A stretch of 33,176 nucleotides of DNA from a virus, in the IMG/VR virus record IMGVR_UViG_3300010883_000212, positions 1 through 33,176 of that record. One strand, written 5' to 3'. Below are positions 5,595 to 12,868 of this stretch, one piece after another. The translations under genes and the position numbers were made by a program. The notes beneath the pieces were generated by a model. It saw nothing but the letters and a program-made list of their open reading frames with translations, had not been told where the DNA came from and did not search any database. Position 1 is the first letter of the stretch. Every line of letters begins with the position of its first letter.

Positions 5595-5798
5595 ATGGCT
5601 AATTTAAATAGAATGATAGATGATCTAGAAATGTTATCAATAGAAGAGCAAGACGAACTTGCTCAAAGACTTCTAGATAGAAACAGTGGACTGGCTGTTA
5701 CCCTATCAACTAAGATTAACATCGCACACCAAGATAAATTCTATACGAATAGCGAGGCGATGGATGAATCTCTTCAGTCAAGAGGTCATATGCAATGA
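5595..5798 (+). CDS. Small protein of unknown function
   Basis: 67 residues. The N-terminal 30 are helical and acidic (MIDDLEMLSIEEQDELAQRL), a short pattern also seen in small bacterial antitoxin- or addiction-like proteins, but too short for a safe call. AGGGAG lies upstream of the ATG. The stop overlaps the next start (ATGA). Confidence 0.75.
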   Translation: MANLNRMIDDLEMLSIEEQDELAQRLLDRNSGLAVTLSTKINIAHQDKFYTNSEAMDESLQSRGHMQ

Positions 5799-6040
5799 AG
5801 AACCCTATTGCAAAATATCTAATGTGTTCTTATGCTTATTACAAGCTTGATACAAATCTTATAACTGATCATGAGTTTGATCAGTTAGGTAAAGATATAT
5901 TAGCTGACTATGATAATATTAATCACATGCATAAACATTTAGTTACTAAAGACATGTTGAAAGCTGGTACATACCTTGGAGAATATCCAAATATGGTTAT
6001 AGGCGCAACACGCAATTATATTAAAACATATAACATATAA
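5795..6040 (+). CDS. Small protein resembling NAD-ligase domain Ia
   Basis: 81 residues. YAYYKLDTNLITDHEFDQL resembles the segment of domain Ia in NAD-dependent DNA ligases (YY..D.P.ISD.EYD.L), the part that grips nicotinamide mononucleotide. No adenylation domain follows, so it cannot be a ligase by itself. Translation is coupled to the previous gene by an ATGA overlap. The homology is suggested by the motif only. Confidence 0.65.
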   Translation: MKNPIAKYLMCSYAYYKLDTNLITDHEFDQLGKDILADYDNINHMHKHLVTKDMLKAGTYLGEYPNMVIGATRNYIKTYNI

Positions 6041-6053
6041 ATGGGAGTTTAAT

Positions 6054-7199
6054 ATGGGACTACAAGCACTAAAAGGTAAAAAATTTAAAAAGAAAACAAT
6101 GAGAGCTCGAGCTCGTACTGGCTTAGCAGGTGTTCCTTTAGATAAAGGTTTTGACACAGTGAAAGATTATTTTCATCTTCATGTAGATAAAAAAGCCTGT
6201 ATCAATCAAACTAAAACTTGGGTTAAGAAAAACTTTCCTAAACCTTCTAAGTATATACTAGCTAATCCAGAATGGAAGTTTACTATGACTCACCATGCAG
6301 CCACTGCTTTCTGGTATAATAATAATTTAAACAAAACTTCTGATTCAGAAACAGCGGCAAGTTATTTAAGTCATTTATTCGAAAAAATGACACCACTCAT
6401 TGAAGAAGGTAAAGTTATATTTGATGAAAAGAAAAAAGAACAAAAAGAAAAACGTAATATAATTACTTTATCGCCTATAGAAAAATTAAAAAGAAAAATT
6501 AACAATACTATTATGCAAGAATTACTTGAACTAGAAGATCAGTGGATCAATGGTGACGATACTACTATTAATATATACGATAGATTCAAGTTTCATGGCT
6601 TAACAAATGCTGCAATAAGTTACGTTAAGCCTTGGATTGAGGGTTGGCTTCTTGACTATGAGGATGCTTATCATAAACGATGTGACCAAGCAGTTGAAGG
6701 TTACTCCCACCTAAAAAGGTCAACTCTCAATTACCGAATAAAAGCATGTAAAGCAATGCTTGAAGATCTTGAAAGAATAAGATCAGCAACTAAAGCATCG
6801 CGTAATGTCAAAGTTAAAAGTGTCACAGCCGCTGATAAACAAGTTGCTAAAATGCAATACAAAAAAGAAGACAATGATTTTAAGATTGTCTCGGTTAACC
6901 CAATTCAGGTACCAACTAAAACCAGATTGTATACGTTCAATACTAAAAGTAAGATGGTTACTGAATATGTTACTGATAGCACCAATGGTTTTGAAATATC
7001 AGGTTCAACTATAAAGAACTTTACAAAAGGTTTAAGTAGAACTGTATGTTTACGTAAACCGCTGGATTTATTACCAGTGTTTTTACAAAAGACGCCAAAA
7101 CAAATTGATGATACTTGGAATGATTTTAAAACAAAAACAAAAGTGCCTAACGGCAGAATCAATAAAGATACAATTTTACTAAGGGTTTTAGACAAATGA
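6054..7199 (+). CDS. Conserved-looking phage protein of unknown function
   Basis: 381 residues, basic at the N-terminus (KGKKFKKKTMRARARTG), with a Lys/Glu-rich central helix region (about 130-155) and a beta-rich C-terminal third. GGGAG precedes the ATG. It overlaps the gp33 gene by 4 nt and precedes gp32, the place occupied in T4 by gene 59 (helicase loader). It is much longer than T4 gp59 (217 aa) and I see no shared motif, so it is not called gp59. A role in replication or late transcription is suggested by the neighbours alone. Confidence 0.75.
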   Translation: MGLQALKGKKFKKKTMRARARTGLAGVPLDKGFDTVKDYFHLHVDKKACINQTKTWVKKNFPKPSKYILANPEWKFTMTHHAATAFWYNNNLNKTSDSETAASYLSHLFEKMTPLIEEGKVIFDEKKKEQKEKRNIITLSPIEKLKRKINNTIMQELLELEDQWINGDDTTINIYDRFKFHGLTNAAISYVKPWIEGWLLDYEDAYHKRCDQAVEGYSHLKRSTLNYRIKACKAMLEDLERIRSATKASRNVKVKSVTAADKQVAKMQYKKEDNDFKIVSVNPIQVPTKTRLYTFNTKSKMVTEYVTDSTNGFEISGSTIKNFTKGLSRTVCLRKPLDLLPVFLQKTPKQIDDTWNDFKTKTKVPNGRINKDTILLRVLDK

Positions 7200-7438
7200 A
7201 AATAGAAGAACAATTTCTAACAAAGTCTAAATTTACAAAGCTTATTGAAAGTACCGCTGTTGATATGAAAATACCTTATATAGATGCAATATTAAAAGTT
7301 TGTGAAACAAATAATATTGAACCTGAAGATGTAAAAAAATTCATATCACCAGTTATTAAAGATAAGCTTGAAGCAGAGGCAATGGATTTAAACTTTTTAC
7401 CTAAAAAGAATTCCATTGACTCATCACTATTTGAGTAG
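7196..7438 (+). CDS. 33: Late promoter transcription accessory protein gp33
   Basis: 80 residues. The helix-rich body with PYIDAILKVCETNNIEPEDV and KDKLEAEAMDLNFLPKKN matches the gp33 form found in T4-like marine phages. The C-terminus SLFE is an acidic-hydrophobic tail of the type that in T4 gp33 and gp55 binds the sliding clamp. In T4, gp33 bridges RNA polymerase and gp45 and activates transcription from TATAAATA late promoters, several of which are present in this window. It is located directly upstream of gp32, as in T4 where 33, 59 and 32 are clustered. Confidence 0.8.
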   Translation: MKIEEQFLTKSKFTKLIESTAVDMKIPYIDAILKVCETNNIEPEDVKKFISPVIKDKLEAEAMDLNFLPKKNSIDSSLFE

Positions 7439-7445
7439 TCGTATA

Positions 7446-7451
7446 TATAAT
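7446..7451 (+). promoter_or_regulatory. Possible -10 element before gp32
   Basis: TATAAT lies in the 66-nt gap before gp32 in the context GTATATATAATAC. A TTGACT at 7416-7421 is 24 bp away, too far for normal sigma70 spacing, so this may be a middle or weak promoter. It is not comparable to P1-P4. Confidence 0.3.
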
Positions 7452-7504
7452 ACTACACAATGCAATAATACAGTTAATATTTCAGCAAATAAGGAGACAA
7501 TACA

Positions 7505-8392
7505 ATGTCATTTGAAACATTAAAACGCAATCGCGGTTCAAACATCAATAAAATTATAGAAGCAGCAAAATCTGTCGGCGGAGGAGAACAAAAGTCTTAC
7601 GTAGATGAAAGAGTGTGGAAACCCACAGTTGATAAAGCAGGTAATGGTTATGCCATTATCAGATTTCTTCCAGGTAAAGATGGCGCAATACCATTTGTAA
7701 GGTATTGGGATCACGGCTTTAAAGGTCCAACTGGTTTATGGTATATTGAAAATTCACTTACGTCAATAGGTCAAACTGATCCAGTTGGTGAATTAAATTC
7801 AAGGCTTTGGAATTCTGGCATTGATGCCGACAAAGAAAAAGCAAGATCTCAAAAAAGAAGATTACATTATGCTACAAACATATACGTAGTTCAAGATCCA
7901 TCAGCACCTCAAAACGAAGGTAAGGTATTCCTATATAAATTTGGAAAGAAAATCTTCGATAAGATTATGGATAAAATGAATCCAGAGTTTGCAGATGAAA
8001 CTCCAATAGATGCATTTGATTTTTGGGAAGGTGCTAACTTCAAACTTAAGATAAGAAATGTTGAAGGTTATAGAAACTATGATAAGTCAGAGTTTGCTTC
8101 TGCATCTCCTTTCCTTGAAAGTGATGAAGCTAAACTTGAAGAAGTGTACAAGCAAATGCACGATATCAATGAGTTCACTAATCCAAAGAACTACAAAACA
8201 TACGATGAGCTTAAAGCTAAATTGATGAGAGTTCTTGGTGAAGAAATGAATGCAGGTTCATATTCAGTAAAAGAAGAAATCAAGATGAATGATCCAGTAG
8301 CTGCAATGGAACCTGTTACTGTTGAAGAAATCAGCAGTGAGGATGAAGACACTATGTCTTATTTTGCTAAGTTAGCGAAAGAAGATGCTTAG
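7505..8392 (+). CDS. 32: Single-stranded DNA-binding protein gp32
   Basis: 295 residues, close to T4 gp32 (301). The N-terminus has a basic motif (LKRNRGSN) for cooperative binding. The OB-fold core holds IIRFLPGK, RYWDHGFKGPTGLWYIEN, VFLYKFGKKIFDKI and FDFWEGANFKLKIRN. The C-terminus is acidic (EEISSEDEDT) and ends in a helix that in T4 recruits replication proteins. T4 binds zinc with His64, Cys77, Cys87 and Cys90; here His70 remains but the cysteines are Ser84, Asp92 and Gly95, so the zinc site is lost. AAGGAG lies before the ATG. The 3' end overlaps the convergent tape measure gene by 4 bp. Confidence 0.95.
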   Translation: MSFETLKRNRGSNINKIIEAAKSVGGGEQKSYVDERVWKPTVDKAGNGYAIIRFLPGKDGAIPFVRYWDHGFKGPTGLWYIENSLTSIGQTDPVGELNSRLWNSGIDADKEKARSQKRRLHYATNIYVVQDPSAPQNEGKVFLYKFGKKIFDKIMDKMNPEFADETPIDAFDFWEGANFKLKIRNVEGYRNYDKSEFASASPFLESDEAKLEEVYKQMHDINEFTNPKNYKTYDELKAKLMRVLGEEMNAGSYSVKEEIKMNDPVAAMEPVTVEEISSEDEDTMSYFAKLAKEDA

Positions 8393-10113
8393 AATAAATT
8401 ACTAGGATTTCTAATCTGATTACTTAGATTATCTTGTCTATCAATAGCTCCGGAGTTGTCTAATACCATTCCGGAGCTATTGTTTGTAACCACATTTCTA
8501 TTATTAGAATTTACCATATTAACATCGCCACCATAAATTCCGTCATCAGGACCTTGATTACTATATCCATTTGTTGTATTAGATCCATTATACCGCGGTG
8601 TTATTTCAGGTGCTGTTGATGTTTTTCCAAGAGTAAAATTAATCTTTTGTACTTGTTTTACTAAATCATCTGTCTTTAATGCAGGATCTAAGAGTCCACC
8701 GCTTCCTTCTTTTCCAAATTCTATAGTTCCGCCAAAACCTAGCGTTTGTGCTATTTTATTCATGAATCCAGGTTTTTTAAATTCACCACCGTTAGCCATA
8801 GCAAAAACCAAATTACGAGTCATAGATAATGTAGCTCCGAGTTCTAAAAATGTTTTAGTAATCTTTTTTATATCTAAATCGTTAGCAGCTTTATTGAATG
8901 ATTTAACAAACTTTAGTAAACCAGAGCTCAATAAGTCGAGTTGAGTTCCAAGATTATCGGGTATTTCATTTAAAGGCTTCATCGCATCTACAAGATCTCG
9001 AATCATTCCTTTTCGTGCAGTGGCTTGGTCTTCTAATCCAGCTGTGCCAAAGGTTATAAAGTTTATAACTTTCTTTGCACCATTTATTAATCCATCGAGC
9101 AATTGAACTGAAGTAGTTCCTATCATTGCTGATATAAGTGCAGGGCCTAATCCAGCAAGAGCACCAACTTTTTTAAGCAAACCTTCACTATTAACTTTAG
9201 CGAGTTCTTGTAAACCTGCAGCCATGTTTCCCATTACTACTTTAAATGAACTACCATCAACACCTAGCACAGAACCGAGTTTTGATATACCGCCTAAAGC
9301 AAGAATAAATGCACCAATACCAACACCTATAGCTCCTATACCAATTGCTGCAGGACCTGCTAATCCAGTTGCACCAAAAATAGCTCCGGCACCAAGTAAA
9401 CTTCCAAGCATTGTGAATGTTTCTAAATTAAATGCACCTAAACCTTCAGCAAAGTTTATCATCAACGCTTTTAAATTAGCACCTTGATCACCGTCCATCA
9501 TTTTAATTAGTTTATCTGAACCAGCCATTGCTGTAAAAAAACCAGCTAATCCTAATCCTACTGCAGGTAAACCTACTGCAGTTCCTTTAGGAAATATAAC
9601 TCCTGCAGCTAGTACAGAACCGAACGCGATAAATTCTTTTTTTCCAAATGCGCCAAGACCTTCTGCTAAATTCTTTAGTAAATCTCTTATGCCTGAACCT
9701 GCGTCTTTTGATGCAAATTTTTGTATGATAGCTTCAGCACTAGCCAAACCTATGAAGAAAGCACCTAAACCAACACCGGCCGGTCCTAATGCTTTTAATA
9801 TACCAATTGCACCGAGTGTGATACCACCTGCAATTGCTCCAAGCATACCCATAAATCCAAGGTTTTTTAATTTGCCTAATCCGCCTAAAAACCCTCCGCC
9901 GCCACCACTACTACTTTTCAATGGTGCAACTTTAGCATTTTGACGTGCCGATTTAGCTTCTCTACTATCTTCTAGCTGTCGTCTCTTTAAATCAGTAAAG
10001 AATCTTCCAAATTGATTTTCTAAACCAGCTATACCTTGACTAATGTCGACAGATGTATCATTATTAGCTTTTAATTGTTCAACGACATCATTTAAAGTTT
10101 TTCTTGGTGCCAT
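8389..10113 (-). CDS. 29: Tape measure / baseplate hub protein (gp29-like)
   Basis: 574 residues, close to T4 gp29 (590), the tail-length ruler packed inside the tail tube. The protein is Gly/Ala/Leu-rich. A polyglycine stretch (69-75) follows a charged N-terminal helix. Then come three approximate repeats of about 72 residues, each with a small-residue membrane-like segment and then (F/L)AEGLGAF or AAGLQEL (about 109-156, 181-228, 252-304). The C-terminal 100 residues are polar and Asn/Ser-rich. It is the last gene of the minus-strand late operon. It follows the gp26 gene and its frameshift extension by 3 nt, the usual place of a tape measure behind its chaperones. Assignment rests on length, composition and position rather than a diagnostic motif. 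Confidence 0.75.
   Translation of the reverse strand: MAPRKTLNDVVEQLKANNDTSVDISQGIAGLENQFGRFFTDLKRRQLEDSREAKSARQNAKVAPLKSSSGGGGGFLGGLGKLKNLGFMGMLGAIAGGITLGAIGILKALGPAGVGLGAFFIGLASAEAIIQKFASKDAGSGIRDLLKNLAEGLGAFGKKEFIAFGSVLAAGVIFPKGTAVGLPAVGLGLAGFFTAMAGSDKLIKMMDGDQGANLKALMINFAEGLGAFNLETFTMLGSLLGAGAIFGATGLAGPAAIGIGAIGVGIGAFILALGGISKLGSVLGVDGSSFKVVMGNMAAGLQELAKVNSEGLLKKVGALAGLGPALISAMIGTTSVQLLDGLINGAKKVINFITFGTAGLEDQATARKGMIRDLVDAMKPLNEIPDNLGTQLDLLSSGLLKFVKSFNKAANDLDIKKITKTFLELGATLSMTRNLVFAMANGGEFKKPGFMNKIAQTLGFGGTIEFGKEGSGGLLDPALKTDDLVKQVQKINFTLGKTSTAPEITPRYNGSNTTNGYSNQGPDDGIYGGDVNMVNSNNRNVVTNNSSGMVLDNSGAIDRQDNLSNQIRNPSNLF
8442..8482. terminator. 13-bp perfect hairpin at the convergent gp32/gp29 ends
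   Basis: CAATAGCTCCGGA (8442-8454), 15-nt loop, TCCGGAGCTATTG (8470-8482): a perfect 13-bp stem about 50 bp past the gp32 stop and within the 3' coding end of the minus-strand tape measure gene. It can form on both strands. The following T-run is weak (TGTTTGT), so it may be a bidirectional attenuator or 3'-end stabiliser of gp32 mRNA rather than a strong terminator. Confidence 0.65.
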
Positions 10114-10116
10114 TTA

Positions 10117-10308
10117 TCAAACTCCTCTTTGTGATTCTTTCATCCGCATTTCTTCTTCTTTAAGATAATCCACCAACATGTTGATATATACATCTCTTTC
10201 CCATGGTATTAATCCGTCTATCTCACTCAATGAATATTTATGATGCTGCATTAAATCAAAATTTGTTTTGTAATGATTCTGCAGGGATGTGTGAGATAGA
10301 CTAACTAT
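10117..10308 (-). CDS. Frameshift extension of gp26 (T-like segment, gp51-like position)
   Basis: Read on the minus strand, this frame is open from the slippery site at the end of gp26 to TGA at 10117-10119, giving 63 residues. It contains KYSLSEIDGLIPWERDVY and a charged helix DYLKEEEMRMKE. The only ATG is 23 codons in and has no ribosome binding site, so a -1 frameshift on T TTT TTA (plus-strand 10308-10314) is the simplest route of expression, giving a 301-residue gp26 fusion. It ends 3 nt before the tape measure ATG. The pattern (short protein, frameshifted longer form, tape measure) is that of the lambda G/GT tail chaperones. The IPWE helix segment is typical of such T domains (family memory, not tested). 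Confidence 0.65.
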   Translation of the reverse strand: MVSLSHTSLQNHYKTNFDLMQHHKYSLSEIDGLIPWERDVYINMLVDYLKEEEMRMKESQRGV

Positions 10309-11021
10309 AAAAAACTTTGCAGACCTTCAACTGTTACTATATTATCTTCGTGACATTTTTCACATTTAAAATTAATATCATGAGTAAGTTTTGGAATGTT
10401 TTCAATATATTTTCTAATATGGTTAAACTGCTGCTGAGTCATAGACTCTAAAAATTCTTGAAACTCATCAAGTCCTACTTCTTTCATATCAATTCTATTT
10501 TCACCACTCATAACTGCAACTACCGATTCTTTTATCAATGCAAATATTTGATCTGTAGTAGTTGCTTTTTCGCCAATTATGTTTTCATTATTTGCTAATG
10601 ATGTAAATGACGGATGCTTCATTTCTAATGCGATATCATCTGTTACTTTAATTTTATTTCCAATAGTTTTAACGTTCATTTTAATATCATTTAAGTTAAA
10701 ATTTATTTTATTTTCATGTGTGCAATGCCTGCACTTTAATAATAAATCTGTTGTTTCTCCTACCGACTTACATCTCAGTTGTAAAAATAGGTATTCAACG
10801 TCATATGAAGTAAGTAAGTCTACGTGTATGTCTTCTAACATACAAGATCGTACAGTGTCTAAAACACCACCCGCAATTTGTTTTGGATCTTGTGATTCCA
10901 AAGCTATTAGCATTATTTTTTCTTCTTTAACTAAAAAAGGTCTTACAGATATCTCTTTATTGTTTGAAGGTATTGTAATGCTATACTTTGGAACATTATT
11001 TAGTTTTGGCAATAAGCTCAT
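10305..11021 (-). CDS. 26: gp26-like baseplate/tail assembly protein
   Basis: 238 residues of the T4 gp26 base-plate protein family. The N-terminus LNNVPKYSITIPSNNKEISV and FLVKEEKIMLIALES, then a first CxxC (KCRHC) and a second CxxC (KCEKC) near the C-terminus could together bind zinc. The central DLLTSYDVEYLFLQLR is a conserved-looking helix. In T4, gp26 takes part in hub assembly. Here it directly precedes the tape measure gene, and its stop codon lies on the sequence AGT TTT TTA TAG, a canonical -1 slippery site, preceded by an SD-like GAAGGT about 9 nt upstream. It follows the gp54-like gene by 10 nt. Confidence 0.8.
   Translation of the reverse strand: MSLLPKLNNVPKYSITIPSNNKEISVRPFLVKEEKIMLIALESQDPKQIAGGVLDTVRSCMLEDIHVDLLTSYDVEYLFLQLRCKSVGETTDLLLKCRHCTHENKINFNLNDIKMNVKTIGNKIKVTDDIALEMKHPSFTSLANNENIIGEKATTTDQIFALIKESVVAVMSGENRIDMKEVGLDEFQEFLESMTQQQFNHIRKYIENIPKLTHDINFKCEKCHEDNIVTVEGLQSFL
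10308..10314 (-). promoter_or_regulatory. Candidate -1 ribosomal frameshift site (T TTT TTA)
   Basis: On the minus strand the zero frame reads AGT TTT TTA TAG. The heptamer T TTT TTA fits X XXY YYZ exactly and is directly followed by the stop. The -1 frame is then open for 63 codons. GAAGGT upstream could act as a stimulatory SD-like element. No strong downstream stem was seen. Confidence 0.65.
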
Positions 11022-11031
11022 TCATTCGCTC

Positions 11032-11712
11032 CTATAATATATCAATTCCGCCAAAGGGCGTATCAATGTCCATGTTAATAAAATTTTGTACACCAGATGC
11101 TCTTTTCCAATTAGTATATGCAAATGTCACAGTCAATTGCACTAAACCATCAAGATCGTTATTCAATTCAATTGCACTAGATGCTATTGGAAAAGCTTCA
11201 AGTAAATCTACTGAATAGACACTTCCACCACCAACACCTGCATTAAATCTTATAGGTCCTAATTGTTTGCTAAAACCTTTCAACGGTTGTCTTAATTGAT
11301 GTATTGTTACTGTTTTAGCATATTCATTTTTATAGTTAGATGCTTGTCCTGTTTCGTCAAGTATAGTGCTTCTCCAACTATCAAAATAATCTTTTACTCC
11401 ATAATCGTTCATTAAATAAAAAGTCATACTTACGTCATCAACTGCATAACCGTAAGCTACTTTTTGAAATTCCATTCCAATTCTTCTATCATTAGTTAAT
11501 ATCTGTTTTGCAGGCATAGTTGCATTTGAACACAAGATGTTCAATTCTCTTGGACTCGCTCCGCCACCCATTCCGCTGAATGCTCCTACTATACCATTAA
11601 GTAAACCACCACCAACTCCTACACTAGGTAATGTAACTAAAAATTTATTTGGTCTAGCAAAACCCAACTTAGTGTTTACTAATGCTTTAATATCTTCAAT
11701 ACTATTAGCCAT
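11032..11712 (-). CDS. Tail tube-baseplate junction protein (gp54/gp19-like)
   Basis: 226 residues. RPNKFLVTLP, a Gly-rich loop, ILCSNATMPAKQI, GYAVDDVSMTFYLMNDY, DYFDSWRSTIL and a C-terminal VQLTVTFAYTNWKR follow the order of tail-tube fold proteins (gp19, gp48, gp54). gp48 is encoded separately at 12869, so this is most likely gp54, which starts tube assembly on the baseplate; it is shorter than T4 gp54 (320 aa), and an extra tube-like protein is the alternative. The start overlaps the upstream gene by 8 nt. Belongs to the minus-strand late operon. Confidence 0.65.
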   Translation of the reverse strand: MANSIEDIKALVNTKLGFARPNKFLVTLPSVGVGGGLLNGIVGAFSGMGGGASPRELNILCSNATMPAKQILTNDRRIGMEFQKVAYGYAVDDVSMTFYLMNDYGVKDYFDSWRSTILDETGQASNYKNEYAKTVTIHQLRQPLKGFSKQLGPIRFNAGVGGGSVYSVDLLEAFPIASSAIELNNDLDGLVQLTVTFAYTNWKRASGVQNFINMDIDTPFGGIDIL

Positions 11713-12295
11713 TTACTTTCATCCTTGAATTCTGATAAACTTTTCCTGCTGATGCTTTCTCCCATTGAGCAGTAGGTAAAAATGCTGCTATTTCCCATTC
11801 AGGTGATGGCACTTCAGCAAATCGTGATTTAACGTGTGCAAGCAAATAATGCTTGAAACACGGTTGAAAATATCTCATTTTTCGTGCACTTTTTAACAAA
11901 TTGTATGTTAATTTGAATTTTGTCGATTCATCATATTTTTTGTTATTAGTTGCATCTAATAATGCATCTAAGAACTTTGCTCTTAACACTGGAGGAAGAT
12001 AATGTAAATTTATTCCTCTAAATCCGCCAGGAGCTGGTTCAACTGGTATTGTTAATGGAAACCTATCATAAAAAGGTAATTTGTCTTTATGCTTTGGATC
12101 ATAAAAATACATAAACATAGAACCATAACTATGAGATGCTCTACGATTAACTTCAGCTTCTTTCATTAAAGCGCCACGATTAACTCTCGTAAGTCTTTGA
12201 ATTCTTTTACGAAACCAATCGCGCGATTCTTGTGTACGAGGATTAATACCTGCACGAAAAGCTTCAAGTTCTAATTTTTGAAATAAGTTACTCAT
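11705..12295 (-). CDS. Conserved T4-superfamily phage protein of unknown role
   Basis: 196 residues, Arg/Lys- and aromatic-rich. A helical N-terminus (DWFRKRIQRLTRVNR) is followed by MFMYFYDPKHKDKLPFYDRF, then GINLHYLPPVLRAKFLDAL and a C-terminal SPEWEIAAFLPTAQW. I recall similar proteins in many T4-like marine and Vibrio phages, usually of uncertain function and probably involved in virion assembly. It lies between gp4 and the gp54-like gene. A late promoter octamer ends 6 nt before the ATG. Confidence 0.75.
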   Translation of the reverse strand: MSNLFQKLELEAFRAGINPRTQESRDWFRKRIQRLTRVNRGALMKEAEVNRRASHSYGSMFMYFYDPKHKDKLPFYDRFPLTIPVEPAPGGFRGINLHYLPPVLRAKFLDALLDATNNKKYDESTKFKLTYNLLKSARKMRYFQPCFKHYLLAHVKSRFAEVPSPEWEIAAFLPTAQWEKASAGKVYQNSRMKVNG

Positions 12296-12300
12296 GAATC

Positions 12301-12308
12301 TATTTATA
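12301..12308 (-). promoter_or_regulatory. T4-type late promoter, minus strand
   Basis: TATAAATA on the minus strand overlaps the gp4 stop codon. If used with T4 geometry (octamer -13 to -6), transcription would begin at about 12295, the A of the next ATG, giving a leaderless mRNA. It could also be a chance overlap of AAG ATA TAA ATA. Confidence 0.5.
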
Positions 12309-12807
12309 TCTTTTTCTTACGCTTTTTTCGAAATGGTTTCATTGGAGTATACTTCTTAAGTTTTCCAGGAACTGGCTTATGCAATAGTTTCATTTCTTGT
12401 AAAGTTTTTTCAGTCCACACGTGAAACTCCCAACCACGATCCTTTGCGTATTCATTAGCAGCTTCCCATTTGTTCATATTCTTAACGTAAGTAAGACCTT
12501 CAGTTATATATCGCTTAGTTCTTTTTTCTCCAATAGGAGGTACCGTTTCTTTTTCAGGTTTTATCTCTACGAGTATGGTTTTCTCTTTAAATACTATCTT
12601 TAAATCAACATAGTACTTATGATAACGCTTATCAACATCATAATAATATGGAATAACAACTTCTTCTGAACCCCATCGTTTTACTTTATCGTTATTATCG
12701 CACCACTGAAACACCGCCTTTTCCCATAAAGACCTGTATATTATATTATTAGCATCACCTTTATACTTAGATGCATTTTTGATTGTATATCTACCTGAAT
12801 AAGCCAT
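12304..12807 (-). CDS. 4: Head completion protein gp4
   Basis: 167 residues from the ATG at 12807, which gives the family start MAYSGRYTIKN; the 21 extra upstream residues from ATG 12870 are hydrophobic noise from an AT-rich gap. Core: NIIYRSLWEKAVFQWCD, KRWGSEEVVIPYYYDVDKRY, KYYVDLKIVF and VEIKPEKET. The order E...D...ExK is that of a PD-(D/E)xK/TnsA-like nuclease fold, which T4 gp4 (150 aa) shares. In T4, gp4 is needed to finish heads before tail joining. The C-terminus is very basic (KPFRKKRKKKI). First gene of the minus-strand late operon, divergent from gp48. Confidence 0.88.
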   Translation of the reverse strand: MAYSGRYTIKNASKYKGDANNIIYRSLWEKAVFQWCDNNDKVKRWGSEEVVIPYYYDVDKRYHKYYVDLKIVFKEKTILVEIKPEKETVPPIGEKRTKRYITEGLTYVKNMNKWEAANEYAKDRGWEFHVWTEKTLQEMKLLHKPVPGKLKKYTPMKPFRKKRKKKI

Positions 12808-12815
12808 GTTTTTGT

Positions 12816-12823
12816 TATAAATA
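12816..12823 (+). promoter_or_regulatory. T4-type late promoter before gp48
   Basis: TATAAATA, 45 nt before the gp48 ATG, in the 61-bp divergent gap between gp4 and gp48. It should be recognised by the gp55/gp33/clamp system; gp33 is encoded at 7196. Confidence 0.75.
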
Positions 12824-12868
12824 GAAAAATAATATTTAATAATAATAATAGTATCTATAAGGATTATC

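Noticed and set aside
7422-7445. Sigma70 promoter TTGACT...TATAAT before gp32
   Set aside because: Spacer of 24 bp is too long; only a weak -10 entry was kept.
10579-11037. 152-codon plus-strand frame opposite gp26
   Set aside because: Antisense shadow of gp26, which has clear family motifs.
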